Shown: in pieces, positions 57,458-64,000 of the stretch
Layout of the letters: each line of letters begins with the position of its first letter
Position numbering within the stretch: the stretch's first letter is position 1
Assembly: GCA_003001795.1 (NCBI GenBank)
Contig: PVNI01000001.1
Location: 496,001-560,000, forward strand
From: Actinomadura viridilutea
GTDB lineage: Bacteria; Actinomycetota; Actinomycetes; Streptosporangiales; Streptosporangiaceae
Length of the DNA stretch: 64,000 bases
Direction of reading: 5' to 3'
Program-made: the position numbers and the translations under genes
Notes under the pieces: model-generated
What the model saw: the letters and a program-made list of their open reading frames with translations, nothing else
Told to the model about the DNA's origin: nothing
The model's database searches: none

Positions 57458-57894
57458 TGCACGGCTGTCTTCAGTCAGAGGGTGATCGTGGTCTAGCGGC
57501 GCGAGCACGTGGCGTGGGGTGCGCGCGCCGCCTTCGAGAACACTGGTCACCGGGCCAGCCTCTACAGCAGCGCGAAGTATGCCGGTGCGCCATAGACGAT
57601 GGCCTTTCACGATTGCCGTGAGCCGTGGAGGTGAACCTTTGAGGACGCCCCCGCTGAGTGTGGCCGCTCATTTTCGGGAGTCCGGTCAAACAACCAATCT
57701 GATCGTCTGCGGGCGCTAATGGCAGGCGAATGGGCCACGGTAATCTGCCGTCGTAGACGAAAAATTCGTCGGTGACGTCGACTGAACTCGAAGGTGATCG
57801 AACTGACAGTCTGGACTTCCCACGCGGCAGAGCAAGACTGTCATCGACGCTCTGTCACGGCGTTCGGGGCGGTGGGGCGTGTGGGGGACACTTG
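57458..57894. other. 437-bp intergenic region in the Tad locus
   Basis: No supported gene. The reading frame of the next gene runs back to 57772, but its family match and ribosome site point to 57895. I did not find the Tad operator-like element here, although one may be too diverged to see. Confidence 0.45.
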
Positions 57895-58356
57895 ATGGTG
57901 CAGCTGGTGGGATGGGCTGTCGTCGCAGTTCTCACGGTGGGTTGGCTTCTGTTGATATGGAGCCTTGTCGAGCGCTGGCGGTCGCGCAACTGGCCGGAGG
58001 TCAGGGCGGTCGTCGTTGAGGTGCTCGAGCGCAGGAAGCTCGACTCGAGCGGGCGACCTGAAATCTATTGGAAGCCGGTGTTGTCGTTCACAGCCCAAGA
58101 CGGGCGTGCAGTCCGAGGCATCCCGGAGCGCCACGGGAGGCTCTCTGCCGGCGAGGAGGTCGCTGTCCGGTACGATCCCGCACGGCCGGAAAAATTTTAT
58201 GTCTCCGGCTGTCGAAAGGGCGGCATCGGCATCCTGCTTCTCATGCTGATGGCGATTCCCGCTGTAGTTTACGGGTTGGTTCGATTCGCGTTGCCTTTGG
58301 CGGATCGGATAGCAGGTCAGCACGTTGGGTCCCCGTTTGGGCCCTGGGGCTCTTAA
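57895..58356 (+). CDS. DUF3592 membrane protein
   Basis: 153 residues from ATG 57895 (GGGGGA eight bases upstream). A membrane helix (about 5-25) is followed by a beta-rich domain with the DUF3592 pattern (RNWPEVRAVVVEV, YWKPVLSFTAQDG, VRYDPARPEKFYV) and a second helix (about 113-135). Function unknown; common in actinomycetes. Its last codons contain the third operator-like element. Confidence 0.75.
   Translation: MVQLVGWAVVAVLTVGWLLLIWSLVERWRSRNWPEVRAVVVEVLERRKLDSSGRPEIYWKPVLSFTAQDGRAVRGIPERHGRLSAGEEVAVRYDPARPEKFYVSGCRKGGIGILLLMLMAIPAVVYGLVRFALPLADRIAGQHVGSPFGPWGS
58325..58346. promoter_or_regulatory. Tad operator-like element 3
   Basis: TTGGGTCC-CCGTTT-GGGCCCTG, half-sites with a 6-base spacer, inside the end of the DUF3592 gene and 44 bases before the next start. 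Confidence 0.5.
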
Positions 58357-58389
58357 ACAATCTCCAGGTGCCTTCTACTGTCCCTGCCC

Positions 58390-59937
58390 ATGATGCGAGT
58401 GCGCGGCGTCCAAGGGGAACGAGGGGCGTCGACCTACGAGTATGTCGCCCTGATAGCGGTCGTCGCCGCGGTGAGCGGTGCGTTCGCCGTGCTCGCGGGA
58501 CCGATCATCGAAAGCGTGAGGTTTTCCATCTGCCGGGCGTTCGGCGGTGATTGCCCGAGCTCCACGAACCCGCACATCGGTCAGCGAGATCCCAATTTCA
58601 CCAAGTGCACCATCTTCGATCAGAATCGAACGCTGGGCTTCAATGCGTCCTATCGCGGTATCCGTGGAGAGAACTCCGGCAAGGATCAGCTCATCGAACA
58701 GGTGGATCCCGTCACCGGAAAGAAGACCGCGGCGGTGATACTCACCGGCAAATCCGGTCTCGGAGTGGAAAGCGGTGATCGTGACGACGTGCCGATCCTC
58801 GATGACATCAATAAGCGTTTGAAGCGCAGGCAGCGAGGGAAGTTCGATGTTTCCGTGTTCGCTGGAATCAACGGCGAACTCGGCTCGCGGTACGACTTTG
58901 ATGACGTCGAGCAGGCCGAGCGCTTCTTGAACGGGCGGCGCGGTGCCGACTGGAAACGGGTCGTCAGCGGCCTGTCGGGTACTACCGGAAATGCGGTAGA
59001 GAACGGACTCGCCACGCTGAACAAATATGTGAGAAAAGGTTGGGCGTGGTTGACCGGCGGCGACCCCGCCAAGGTCGCAGATGAGCAGGGTCTTGCGCCG
59101 AATGCGATCATCATCAGGCTGGGAGGTGAAGCCAAGGGAAGCGCCAAGTGGAGCGGCACATTGGGCGCAGACAATAAGGTGCAGGGCAAAGCCAGCGGCG
59201 AAGCCGGCCTGAACGGCGCGCTGTCGGGGGACCTGACCGTGTTCACTGAGGGGCCCAACCGCGGCATGCGCATCTATACCAACAAAGGGACACTCGACGA
59301 CAACCTCAAGGTCGATGGCGGGCTTGATCTGAGCAATATTCTCCCGGCGGCGGCCAAAGTTCAGCTGCAGGGGGCCAAGGGGCGAACGGTCACATACACG
59401 GTGGTCTTCGATAAGGAAGGCAACCCTCTGCGTGTGCAGTTCCAGCTGGACACAGAAGTGAAAGGTGGAGGTGGCGTGAAGGTCGGAGTCCCCCAGGGAA
59501 AGCAGAATGATCCCGCCAAGACCGGTGAAGTCAAAGGAGATGGCAACGTCGGGCGCAGGTACAGTCACATCTACAACCTCGAGCTCTCCGGCCCGGAGAA
59601 CAAGGAGAACTTGGACGCCTTCGAAGGGTTGTTCGCGACCCCTGGCGGCCTGGTGGCCGTGCCCAGGAGTTTCTCCTATGGAGATCCCAAGTACATCGAA
59701 CAGCTGGTGAAGTTCCGTACTGCCATGGACAAGAACGGCCAGGAGGTGAAGTTCGAGTACGATACCTTCGGCGCCACTTTGGGGAGTGAGGGGGCCAGCG
59801 GAGAGAAGGGGATCAAGAAGAAGGGGTTCGGCATCGGATGGACGGACGAGACGACCCGGGCCCGTTATCGGTCGGGTCATTACTTCGATCGCCGGCACCC
59901 TGATCTCGGATGGGTTCCGCTGGCGAACTGCAGATAG
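58390..59937 (+). CDS. Large protein with Flp-type prepilin N-terminus
   Basis: 515 residues. MMRVRGVQGERG is a short basic leader; Gly12 is followed by ASTYEYVALIAVVAAVSGAF, with Glu and Tyr at +5 and +6, just as in Flp pilins. The remaining 480 residues are soluble, with a Cys pair near residues 45-55, a basic middle part and a beta-rich C-terminal half (TYTVVFDKEGNPLRVQFQLD, SHIYNLELSG). No known enzyme motif. It may be a pilus-tip or secreted protein processed by the locus prepilin peptidase. First gene after operator-like element 3. Confidence 0.72.
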   Translation: MMRVRGVQGERGASTYEYVALIAVVAAVSGAFAVLAGPIIESVRFSICRAFGGDCPSSTNPHIGQRDPNFTKCTIFDQNRTLGFNASYRGIRGENSGKDQLIEQVDPVTGKKTAAVILTGKSGLGVESGDRDDVPILDDINKRLKRRQRGKFDVSVFAGINGELGSRYDFDDVEQAERFLNGRRGADWKRVVSGLSGTTGNAVENGLATLNKYVRKGWAWLTGGDPAKVADEQGLAPNAIIIRLGGEAKGSAKWSGTLGADNKVQGKASGEAGLNGALSGDLTVFTEGPNRGMRIYTNKGTLDDNLKVDGGLDLSNILPAAAKVQLQGAKGRTVTYTVVFDKEGNPLRVQFQLDTEVKGGGGVKVGVPQGKQNDPAKTGEVKGDGNVGRRYSHIYNLELSGPENKENLDAFEGLFATPGGLVAVPRSFSYGDPKYIEQLVKFRTAMDKNGQEVKFEYDTFGATLGSEGASGEKGIKKKGFGIGWTDETTRARYRSGHYFDRRHPDLGWVPLANCR

Positions 59938-59969
59938 CGAGGGCGGCGGTGGCTGAACGGAGACGAGCA

Positions 59970-60536
59970 GTGCGCGTCCTCAGGGGCCTCCTGGTCATGG
60001 TGATCGTCGCATCCGCTTGCGATGGCGCACCGAGGGGTGGAGGGAAGAGCGCTGGGGCATCGCCCGCGGCCGGTTCCGTGACCGTTGACACGCTGTCTTT
60101 CGTCCCGCCTGATCGAATGCGGAGGGTCGCCCCGAGCCGTTCCGAGGTGGCTCTTCAACTCGTGCTGGATGGGGCCACGGCGCGGGCGTCCGTTTCGCGG
60201 ACGCCGCCTCCTGGGCTGATGGTGTACAAGTCCGGAAGGGACGTAGGTTCTGTGCGCTTCCGGGTCGGAGTGATCCGGGCCAAGCTGTCGGTCGAGGCTC
60301 CGGGCGCCCGATTCGCCGAACGTGAAGTGAAAATTCGGGGAGCAGTCGAAGCCAGACTCTTGGAGACATCCTTCACGGAGAATGGAGAACCTGCGCGACA
60401 GGTCGATGTCGTGATCGGTACGACCGCCGGCCCGCAGTACGCCATTCGGTACGGGGCCGCACAGAATGCTTTCGATCAGGCCGGTGTCGCTCGAATGCTC
60501 GCCACCGCCGTTGTCGCGGCCCCCGAGGGAACGTGA
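59970..60536 (+). CDS. Small lipoprotein of the Tad locus
   Basis: 188 residues from GTG 59970, which has GGAGA six bases upstream and gives a clean lipoprotein signal (RGLLVMVIVASAC). GTG 59949 is an alternative. After the Cys comes a Gly/Ala-rich spacer and a beta-rich domain (LSVEAPGARFAEREVKIRG, QVDVVIGTTAGPQYAIRYG). No family recognised. Follows the Flp-like 515-aa gene within 32 bases and overlaps the next start by 4. Confidence 0.65.
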   Translation: MRVLRGLLVMVIVASACDGAPRGGGKSAGASPAAGSVTVDTLSFVPPDRMRRVAPSRSEVALQLVLDGATARASVSRTPPPGLMVYKSGRDVGSVRFRVGVIRAKLSVEAPGARFAEREVKIRGAVEARLLETSFTENGEPARQVDVVIGTTAGPQYAIRYGAAQNAFDQAGVARMLATAVVAAPEGT

Positions 60537-60958
60537 TGCGCGTCAAATCCGTGATGATGGGCGCCATCGGGTCATTGCTCGCCAGCCTCATCCTGGCGAT
60601 CACTGTCGGCATTTTGATCGAGGAGGGGGCCGAGCCGGGCGTAGGCTCGAACGTGATCGCCTGGACCCTGGGGACGGCGGCGCGTGCCGCCGGCGGAGCC
60701 CTGGCCGCCTGGCGGACGGTGTCCGCCGGCCGTGCCCGTCTAGTGATCGGTGCCGCCGCACTGTCCGGTGCCGTCGGCTATGCCGTCTTCCTGCTCCTGA
60801 TGGTCACGCTCAGCCTGCTCGCCGGCCTCGGCGGGCCGTCGGCGGGAGACTTCCTCGGCCTGATTGCCTGGACTGCGCAAGGGGCGCTCGGCGGCCTGGG
60901 CGTCGCTGTGCTGCTGCGCTCGCGTATCCAGGCTGCCGGCGGGTCGTGGTCTTACTGA
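60533..60958 (+). CDS. Small integral membrane protein
   Basis: 141 residues, GTG overlapping the previous stop, with ATG codons just after. Four hydrophobic segments (about 8-28, 40-60, 72-95, 105-130), rich in Gly and Ala. No motif. Probably co-transcribed with the lipoprotein. Confidence 0.65.
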   Translation: MMRVKSVMMGAIGSLLASLILAITVGILIEEGAEPGVGSNVIAWTLGTAARAAGGALAAWRTVSAGRARLVIGAAALSGAVGYAVFLLLMVTLSLLAGLGGPSAGDFLGLIAWTAQGALGGLGVAVLLRSRIQAAGGSWSY

Positions 60959-61004
60959 TCTCTAGTGGTCGCCACCAGAAACGCCCTGAGAATGTCGTGC
61001 CAAA

Positions 61005-61036
61005 ATGGGCCCCGACCTAAGCCCACGGGCCCTGGG
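61005..61036. promoter_or_regulatory. Tad operator-like element 4 (diverged)
   Basis: ATGGGCCCC at 61005-61013 and GGGCCCTGGG at 61027-61036, half-sites farther apart than in the other copies, 34-65 bases before the next gene start. Confidence 0.35.
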
Positions 61037-61069
61037 CGAAGAAGGGAAAAGAGCCTACCGTGTCGCACC

Positions 61070-61783
61070 ATGAGCGTCGGTGGGTCCAATCGTGCCGAGG
61101 ACGCCGGAGCGGCCGGGGAGTTCTCACCGGGTGCAGAGTCGTCACCGGGAACGCAGCAAGGTTCGGATACGCGGAGAGAAGACCGCGTCCTTCCACCGAA
61201 GCGCACGGCTCCTTTCGAGGACGGGAGCACCGCGGACGAGTCGGCCGTGTCCACGCAGCGCCCTCGGGGGTGGCAGCGTCCGGAAGGCGGCTCGCTGGGC
61301 GCAGGACGGTCGACTGTGCGCTGGGGCGCGCCCCGCGGTCCTGAGACGGACATCGGTTGGGTGCCCTCCTCGAATGGGCGCAGGGTCGGACGAGCCGCCG
61401 CCGTGGCGCGCCTTTTCGTCTCATGGGGCGCAGCGGTGGGGGTATGGACCATCGGCGCGATCGTTGCGGCCGATCTGGCGCCTTCGCCCAAAGGCACCGT
61501 TCCGGTCAACGAGCTGGGAGAGGTGCTCCGACTGCACCTTCCGTGGATTCTCACCAGCTTCCTGGGGACTGTGGTCGCCGGCATCTATCACCGTGAGGCA
61601 CCTGACGGGATGTACCGGTCGTGCGCGATCCTGCTCGTTCCGATTGCGGGTGCCGTGGCCGGGGTGGTGCTCGGGACACCCGCGGCCTCCACGCTCCTGG
61701 CAGCCCTGATGTACGTGATCGACGTGCTCTTGGGAGCGGTTCTCGGTCTCCTGATCGCCAATTCGCTCCGGGAGCAGGATTAG
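61070..61783 (+). CDS. Membrane protein with disordered N-terminus
   Basis: 237 residues from ATG 61070; the frame is open to 60965 but without family support. Residues 1-100 are polar, Ser/Gly/Arg/Glu-rich and probably disordered. Four hydrophobic segments follow between about 115 and 232. It resembles the 60533 product in its Gly/Ala-rich helices. Function unknown. Confidence 0.6.
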   Translation: MSVGGSNRAEDAGAAGEFSPGAESSPGTQQGSDTRREDRVLPPKRTAPFEDGSTADESAVSTQRPRGWQRPEGGSLGAGRSTVRWGAPRGPETDIGWVPSSNGRRVGRAAAVARLFVSWGAAVGVWTIGAIVAADLAPSPKGTVPVNELGEVLRLHLPWILTSFLGTVVAGIYHREAPDGMYRSCAILLVPIAGAVAGVVLGTPAASTLLAALMYVIDVLLGAVLGLLIANSLREQD

Positions 61784-61789
61784 CTGCAG

Positions 61790-61807
61790 TTGGGTCCCTG
61801 GGCCCTG
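61790..61807. promoter_or_regulatory. Tad operator-like element 5
   Basis: TTGGGTCC-CT-GGGCCCTG, the best 8-2-8 copy, 80-97 bases before the TadG/C40 gene. Confidence 0.55.
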
Positions 61808-61886
61808 TTCTCCGGATTTCCGGTCGCCCTACCCTCGGCGGGGAGCCTTCTCGATTGATGCGGGACCTGCTCAACGGGGAAGACGG

Positions 61887-63068
61887 ATGATTCAGCGGTT
61901 GCGGGGCGTCGGCGCCCGTCGCCACGACGACAAAGGCGGGGGAACAACGATCCTGTTGGCGGGCATGTCCATCGCTCTCGCCTTCGGGGCGGCCATGTTC
62001 TTCAAGATCACCCAGCTGAACGACTTCCGGACCAGGGCGCAGGAAGGTGCGGACGCTGCGGCGCTCGGCGCACTGGCCCCGCTACGGGATGAGGCCGTCA
62101 ACTTGGCCTTGCAAGGCATTCCGCCGGACATGATCGGCTACTGGGTCACCGGCGCGGACGCCACAGCCGCTGCCGAAAAATACGCGGTCAAGAACGACAC
62201 CGAACTCGTTGGCAAGGTGCGGCAGACGAGCATGCTCGGCTACGTGGCCAAGGCGACCGTCCAGACCAAGTACTGCCAACTCAAGGACGACAGGGAGCTG
62301 ACCCCTCAAGAGCGGGATGATTTGAAGGCGGGACGCAACCTCTGCACGGACACTGAGGGAAAGAAGGGAATAGGTCGCAGGGCAGGTGCGACCGCCATCG
62401 CCAAGTTCTTCCCCCCGACCTGCTCGTACGAATGGATGCCGGGCGAGGGAAGTCCGGACGGCGGCGGCTCGCCGCTGCCGGCGCGACTCCTCTGCAACAA
62501 CGTACAGGTCTGGCCGAACGGAAACCGCAGCAAGGTGTCGAAACTTTTCAAGGTCAGGCTGGTCGACAAAGAGGACCCTCAGCCCTACACGGGGTTGCCC
62601 TACGGTCCCGGAATCGGCGGTCCGATGCCGGACCCGGGGCCTTTGCCCGAGGGTACGCCGGAAATGATCAAACGAGTGATCGCATTCGCCGTGGCGCAGC
62701 TCGGGACGTGGTATCAATGGGGCGGAACCTGTACCAACGCGAGTCGTGTCGCCCCCACCCCCGCGAATTGCGACTGCTCCTCCCTGACCCAGATGGCTTA
62801 CCGGGCCGCGGGCATCGCGATCCCGCGCGTCACCTATGATCAGGTCAACTACGGACGGCGAATTGCCCCAGGGCAGGAGAAGGCTGGTGACCTGGTGTTC
62901 TTCCGGCCCGGTCCGAGAGGACCCGAGCACGTCGGGCTGGTCGTCGACCCGGAAAAGGGCATCATGATCCACGCGCCGCACACGGGTGCCCGTGTCGAAT
63001 ACGCCAACTACAAGTCTCGCGGGCCCATCGCGTTCGTGCGCCCCTACAACGAGAGCAGAACCGCCTGA
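61887..63068 (+). CDS. TadG-like N-terminus fused to an NlpC/P60 (C40) peptidase
   Basis: 393 residues. The N-terminus has DKGGGTTILLAGMSIALAF and FRTRAQEGADAAALGALAP, the pattern of TadG-type Flp assembly proteins with one membrane helix. After a middle domain with several Cys, an NlpC/P60 domain spans about 265-390: CDCSSLTQMAYRAAG (Cys297), GPEHVGLVVD (His348), MIHAPHTGA. A peptidoglycan hydrolase built into a Tad component would open the wall for the pilus. I know these as separate families; this pairing is unusual. Preceded by operator-like element 5. Confidence 0.85.
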   Translation: MIQRLRGVGARRHDDKGGGTTILLAGMSIALAFGAAMFFKITQLNDFRTRAQEGADAAALGALAPLRDEAVNLALQGIPPDMIGYWVTGADATAAAEKYAVKNDTELVGKVRQTSMLGYVAKATVQTKYCQLKDDRELTPQERDDLKAGRNLCTDTEGKKGIGRRAGATAIAKFFPPTCSYEWMPGEGSPDGGGSPLPARLLCNNVQVWPNGNRSKVSKLFKVRLVDKEDPQPYTGLPYGPGIGGPMPDPGPLPEGTPEMIKRVIAFAVAQLGTWYQWGGTCTNASRVAPTPANCDCSSLTQMAYRAAGIAIPRVTYDQVNYGRRIAPGQEKAGDLVFFRPGPRGPEHVGLVVDPEKGIMIHAPHTGARVEYANYKSRGPIAFVRPYNESRTA

Positions 63069-63099
63069 TGGGCGCATTCACTCCGGCGCCGGGGCGGCG

Positions 63100-63729
63100 A
63101 TGAGCGGTTGGGGGGTCGTCCTGTCGACAGCCGCGGTCGGTCTCGTCGTCGGATATTGCCTGGCTCCGCAGGGCGAACGCTATGAAGTGAAGTTCACCCC
63201 CGCGCGCCGATGGGTCGTCGCGGGAACCACCGCTGCGGTCTGCGCGGCGCTGGGCTGGCGGTTCGGTGCATCGCCGATACTTGCCGCCTACCTATATCTC
63301 GGTGCGGTCGGAACTCTGTTGAACTTCATCGACCTCGCGGTAAAACGGCTGCCGGATCGGTTCACCCTCCCGTCGTACGGAATCGGTGCGGCACTCATGG
63401 CTGTGGCCGTACCCTTCGTCGACGATGGACTCCGCCATCTGCTGAATGCCCTGGTCGGAATGGCAGTGCTGTGGGTCATCTATTTCCTCCAGCACTTCTT
63501 CGTTCCGCAGGCCATCGGGCGCGGAGACATGAAGCTGTCCGGTGTACTTGGGCTCTACCTGGGCTGGTTGGGGCAGGACGCCTGGTTTTACGGCGTTATC
63601 GCCGGTGCCCTTCTCGGAGGGGTCGCCGCCGTGGGGTTGATGCTGACGCGCCGAGCCTCCCGCAAGTCAGAGATGCCGTACGGCCCGTTCATGCTGGCGG
63701 GAACGCTGATCGGGATCCTCTTCGGATGA
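63100..63729 (+). CDS. Prepilin peptidase (A24, TadV/CpaA type)
   Basis: 209 residues from ATG 63100. Six or so membrane helices carry the two catalytic aspartates: Asp78 (FIDLAVKRLPDRFTLP) and Asp143 in GRGDMKLSG, the GxGD motif. It should process the Flp pilins and other prepilin-type proteins of this locus. Located 31 bases after the TadG/C40 gene. Confidence 0.88.
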   Translation: MSGWGVVLSTAAVGLVVGYCLAPQGERYEVKFTPARRWVVAGTTAAVCAALGWRFGASPILAAYLYLGAVGTLLNFIDLAVKRLPDRFTLPSYGIGAALMAVAVPFVDDGLRHLLNALVGMAVLWVIYFLQHFFVPQAIGRGDMKLSGVLGLYLGWLGQDAWFYGVIAGALLGGVAAVGLMLTRRASRKSEMPYGPFMLAGTLIGILFG

Positions 63730-63772
63730 CGTTGCCTTATGACGCGATCCCGCAGTGACGCGGGCCTCGAGT

Positions 63773-63794
63773 TTGGGTCCGTTTTTGGGCCCTG
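63773..63794. promoter_or_regulatory. Tad operator-like element 6, upstream of the second flp
   Basis: TTGGGTCC-GTTTTT-GGGCCCTG, same 8-6-8 layout and nearly the same sequence as element 3, 100-121 bases before the second pilin gene. Confidence 0.55.
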
Positions 63795-63893
63795 AGGCTC
63801 ATGTGCATGATCAGCCCTCGGCATAACATCGAAAGTCGGTCTATGTCAGTCTAAGTCCCGAGGTAGGCAGTCCAGCGCGGAGGAACACGGGCC

Positions 63894-64000
63894 GTGATGA
63901 ACTTCTGGCGTAGGGCTGCTGAGCGCCCTGCTGATCGAGGTGCATCGTTCTTCGAGTACGCGGCGCTTCTCGCCGTGGTTTCCGGAATCATCGCGGCCCT
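63894..64000 (+). CDS. flp: Second Flp-type pilin (3' end outside window)
   Basis: 35 residues visible. GGAGGA (63879-63884) lies nine bases before GTG 63894; ATG 63897 is the alternative. After a short leader (NFWRRAAERPADRG) comes ASFFEYAALLAVVSGII, almost identical to the pilin at 55566. Its leader is about 20 residues shorter, so the two pilins differ mainly in leader. Not recoverable beyond the window edge. Confidence 0.8.
   Translation, partial: MMNFWRRAAERPADRGASFFEYAALLAVVSGIIAA

Overview
This 64 kb window is GC-rich DNA from a filamentous actinomycete. Third codon positions are almost always G or C, GTG and TTG starts are common, and many neighbours join by 4-base stop/start overlaps. 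An XRE-DUF5753/DUF397 pair, a small HATPase gene, DUF4282, a split kinase/FHA operon and an actinobacterial-type Tad locus fit Streptosporangiales, perhaps Actinomadura or a relative. The genus is an inference and no rRNA or tRNA gene was found.

Layout. 1-3574: end of a conjugation-like type IV secretion cluster (VirB6/TrbL-like membrane protein, single-pass protein, lytic transglycosylase/NlpC-P60 enzyme). 4163-5394: Mut7-C ribonuclease-like protein and a NUDIX hydrolase. 5399-30662: a defence island holding a HelD-like ATPase with an extra C-terminal domain; a three-gene operon of DUF1998 helicase with fused nuclease, SNF2-type helicase and large adenine methylase (DISARM-like but with a different gene set); an XRE/DUF397 regulatory module; an HATPase/unknown-protein pair; McrBC; and a convergent Gabija-like UvrD helicase/OLD-nuclease pair. 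30964-31405: a strip of sequence built from pieces of the NUDIX gene, the 182-aa gene and mcrC, in the same order and orientation as the intact genes. 31394-35447: a SMI1/KNR4-like protein, a RipA-like NlpC/P60 hydrolase and typA.

35568-43592 (minus strand): a compact operon of DUF4282 membrane protein, Ser/Thr kinase with C-terminal membrane segments, coiled-coil protein, double-AAA ClpB-like ATPase, radical SAM/4Fe-4S protein and zinc-ribbon/FHA protein. I read this as a kinase-FHA signalling system driving an unfoldase and a radical SAM enzyme; I do not recognise it as a named system. 43734-45319: a zinc-ribbon protein, a broken TnpB remnant and a truncated gene.

46203-64000: a Tad (Flp) pilus locus with its own histidine kinase/response regulator: CpaB, a TadZ-TadE fusion, TadE, TadA, TadB, TadC, kinase, regulator, Flp pilin, OmpA lipoprotein, DUF3592 protein, a 515-aa protein with a Flp-type N-terminus, lipoprotein, membrane proteins, a TadG-like/NlpC-P60 fusion, prepilin peptidase and a second Flp pilin cut by the window end. 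A repeated GGGTCC...GGGCCC element lies ahead of most Tad transcription units and looks like a local operator.

The best candidates for something new are the DISARM-like three-gene operon with a helicase-nuclease fusion, the kinase/AAA/radical SAM/FHA operon, and the Tad locus with its unusual fusions and shared operator-like element.
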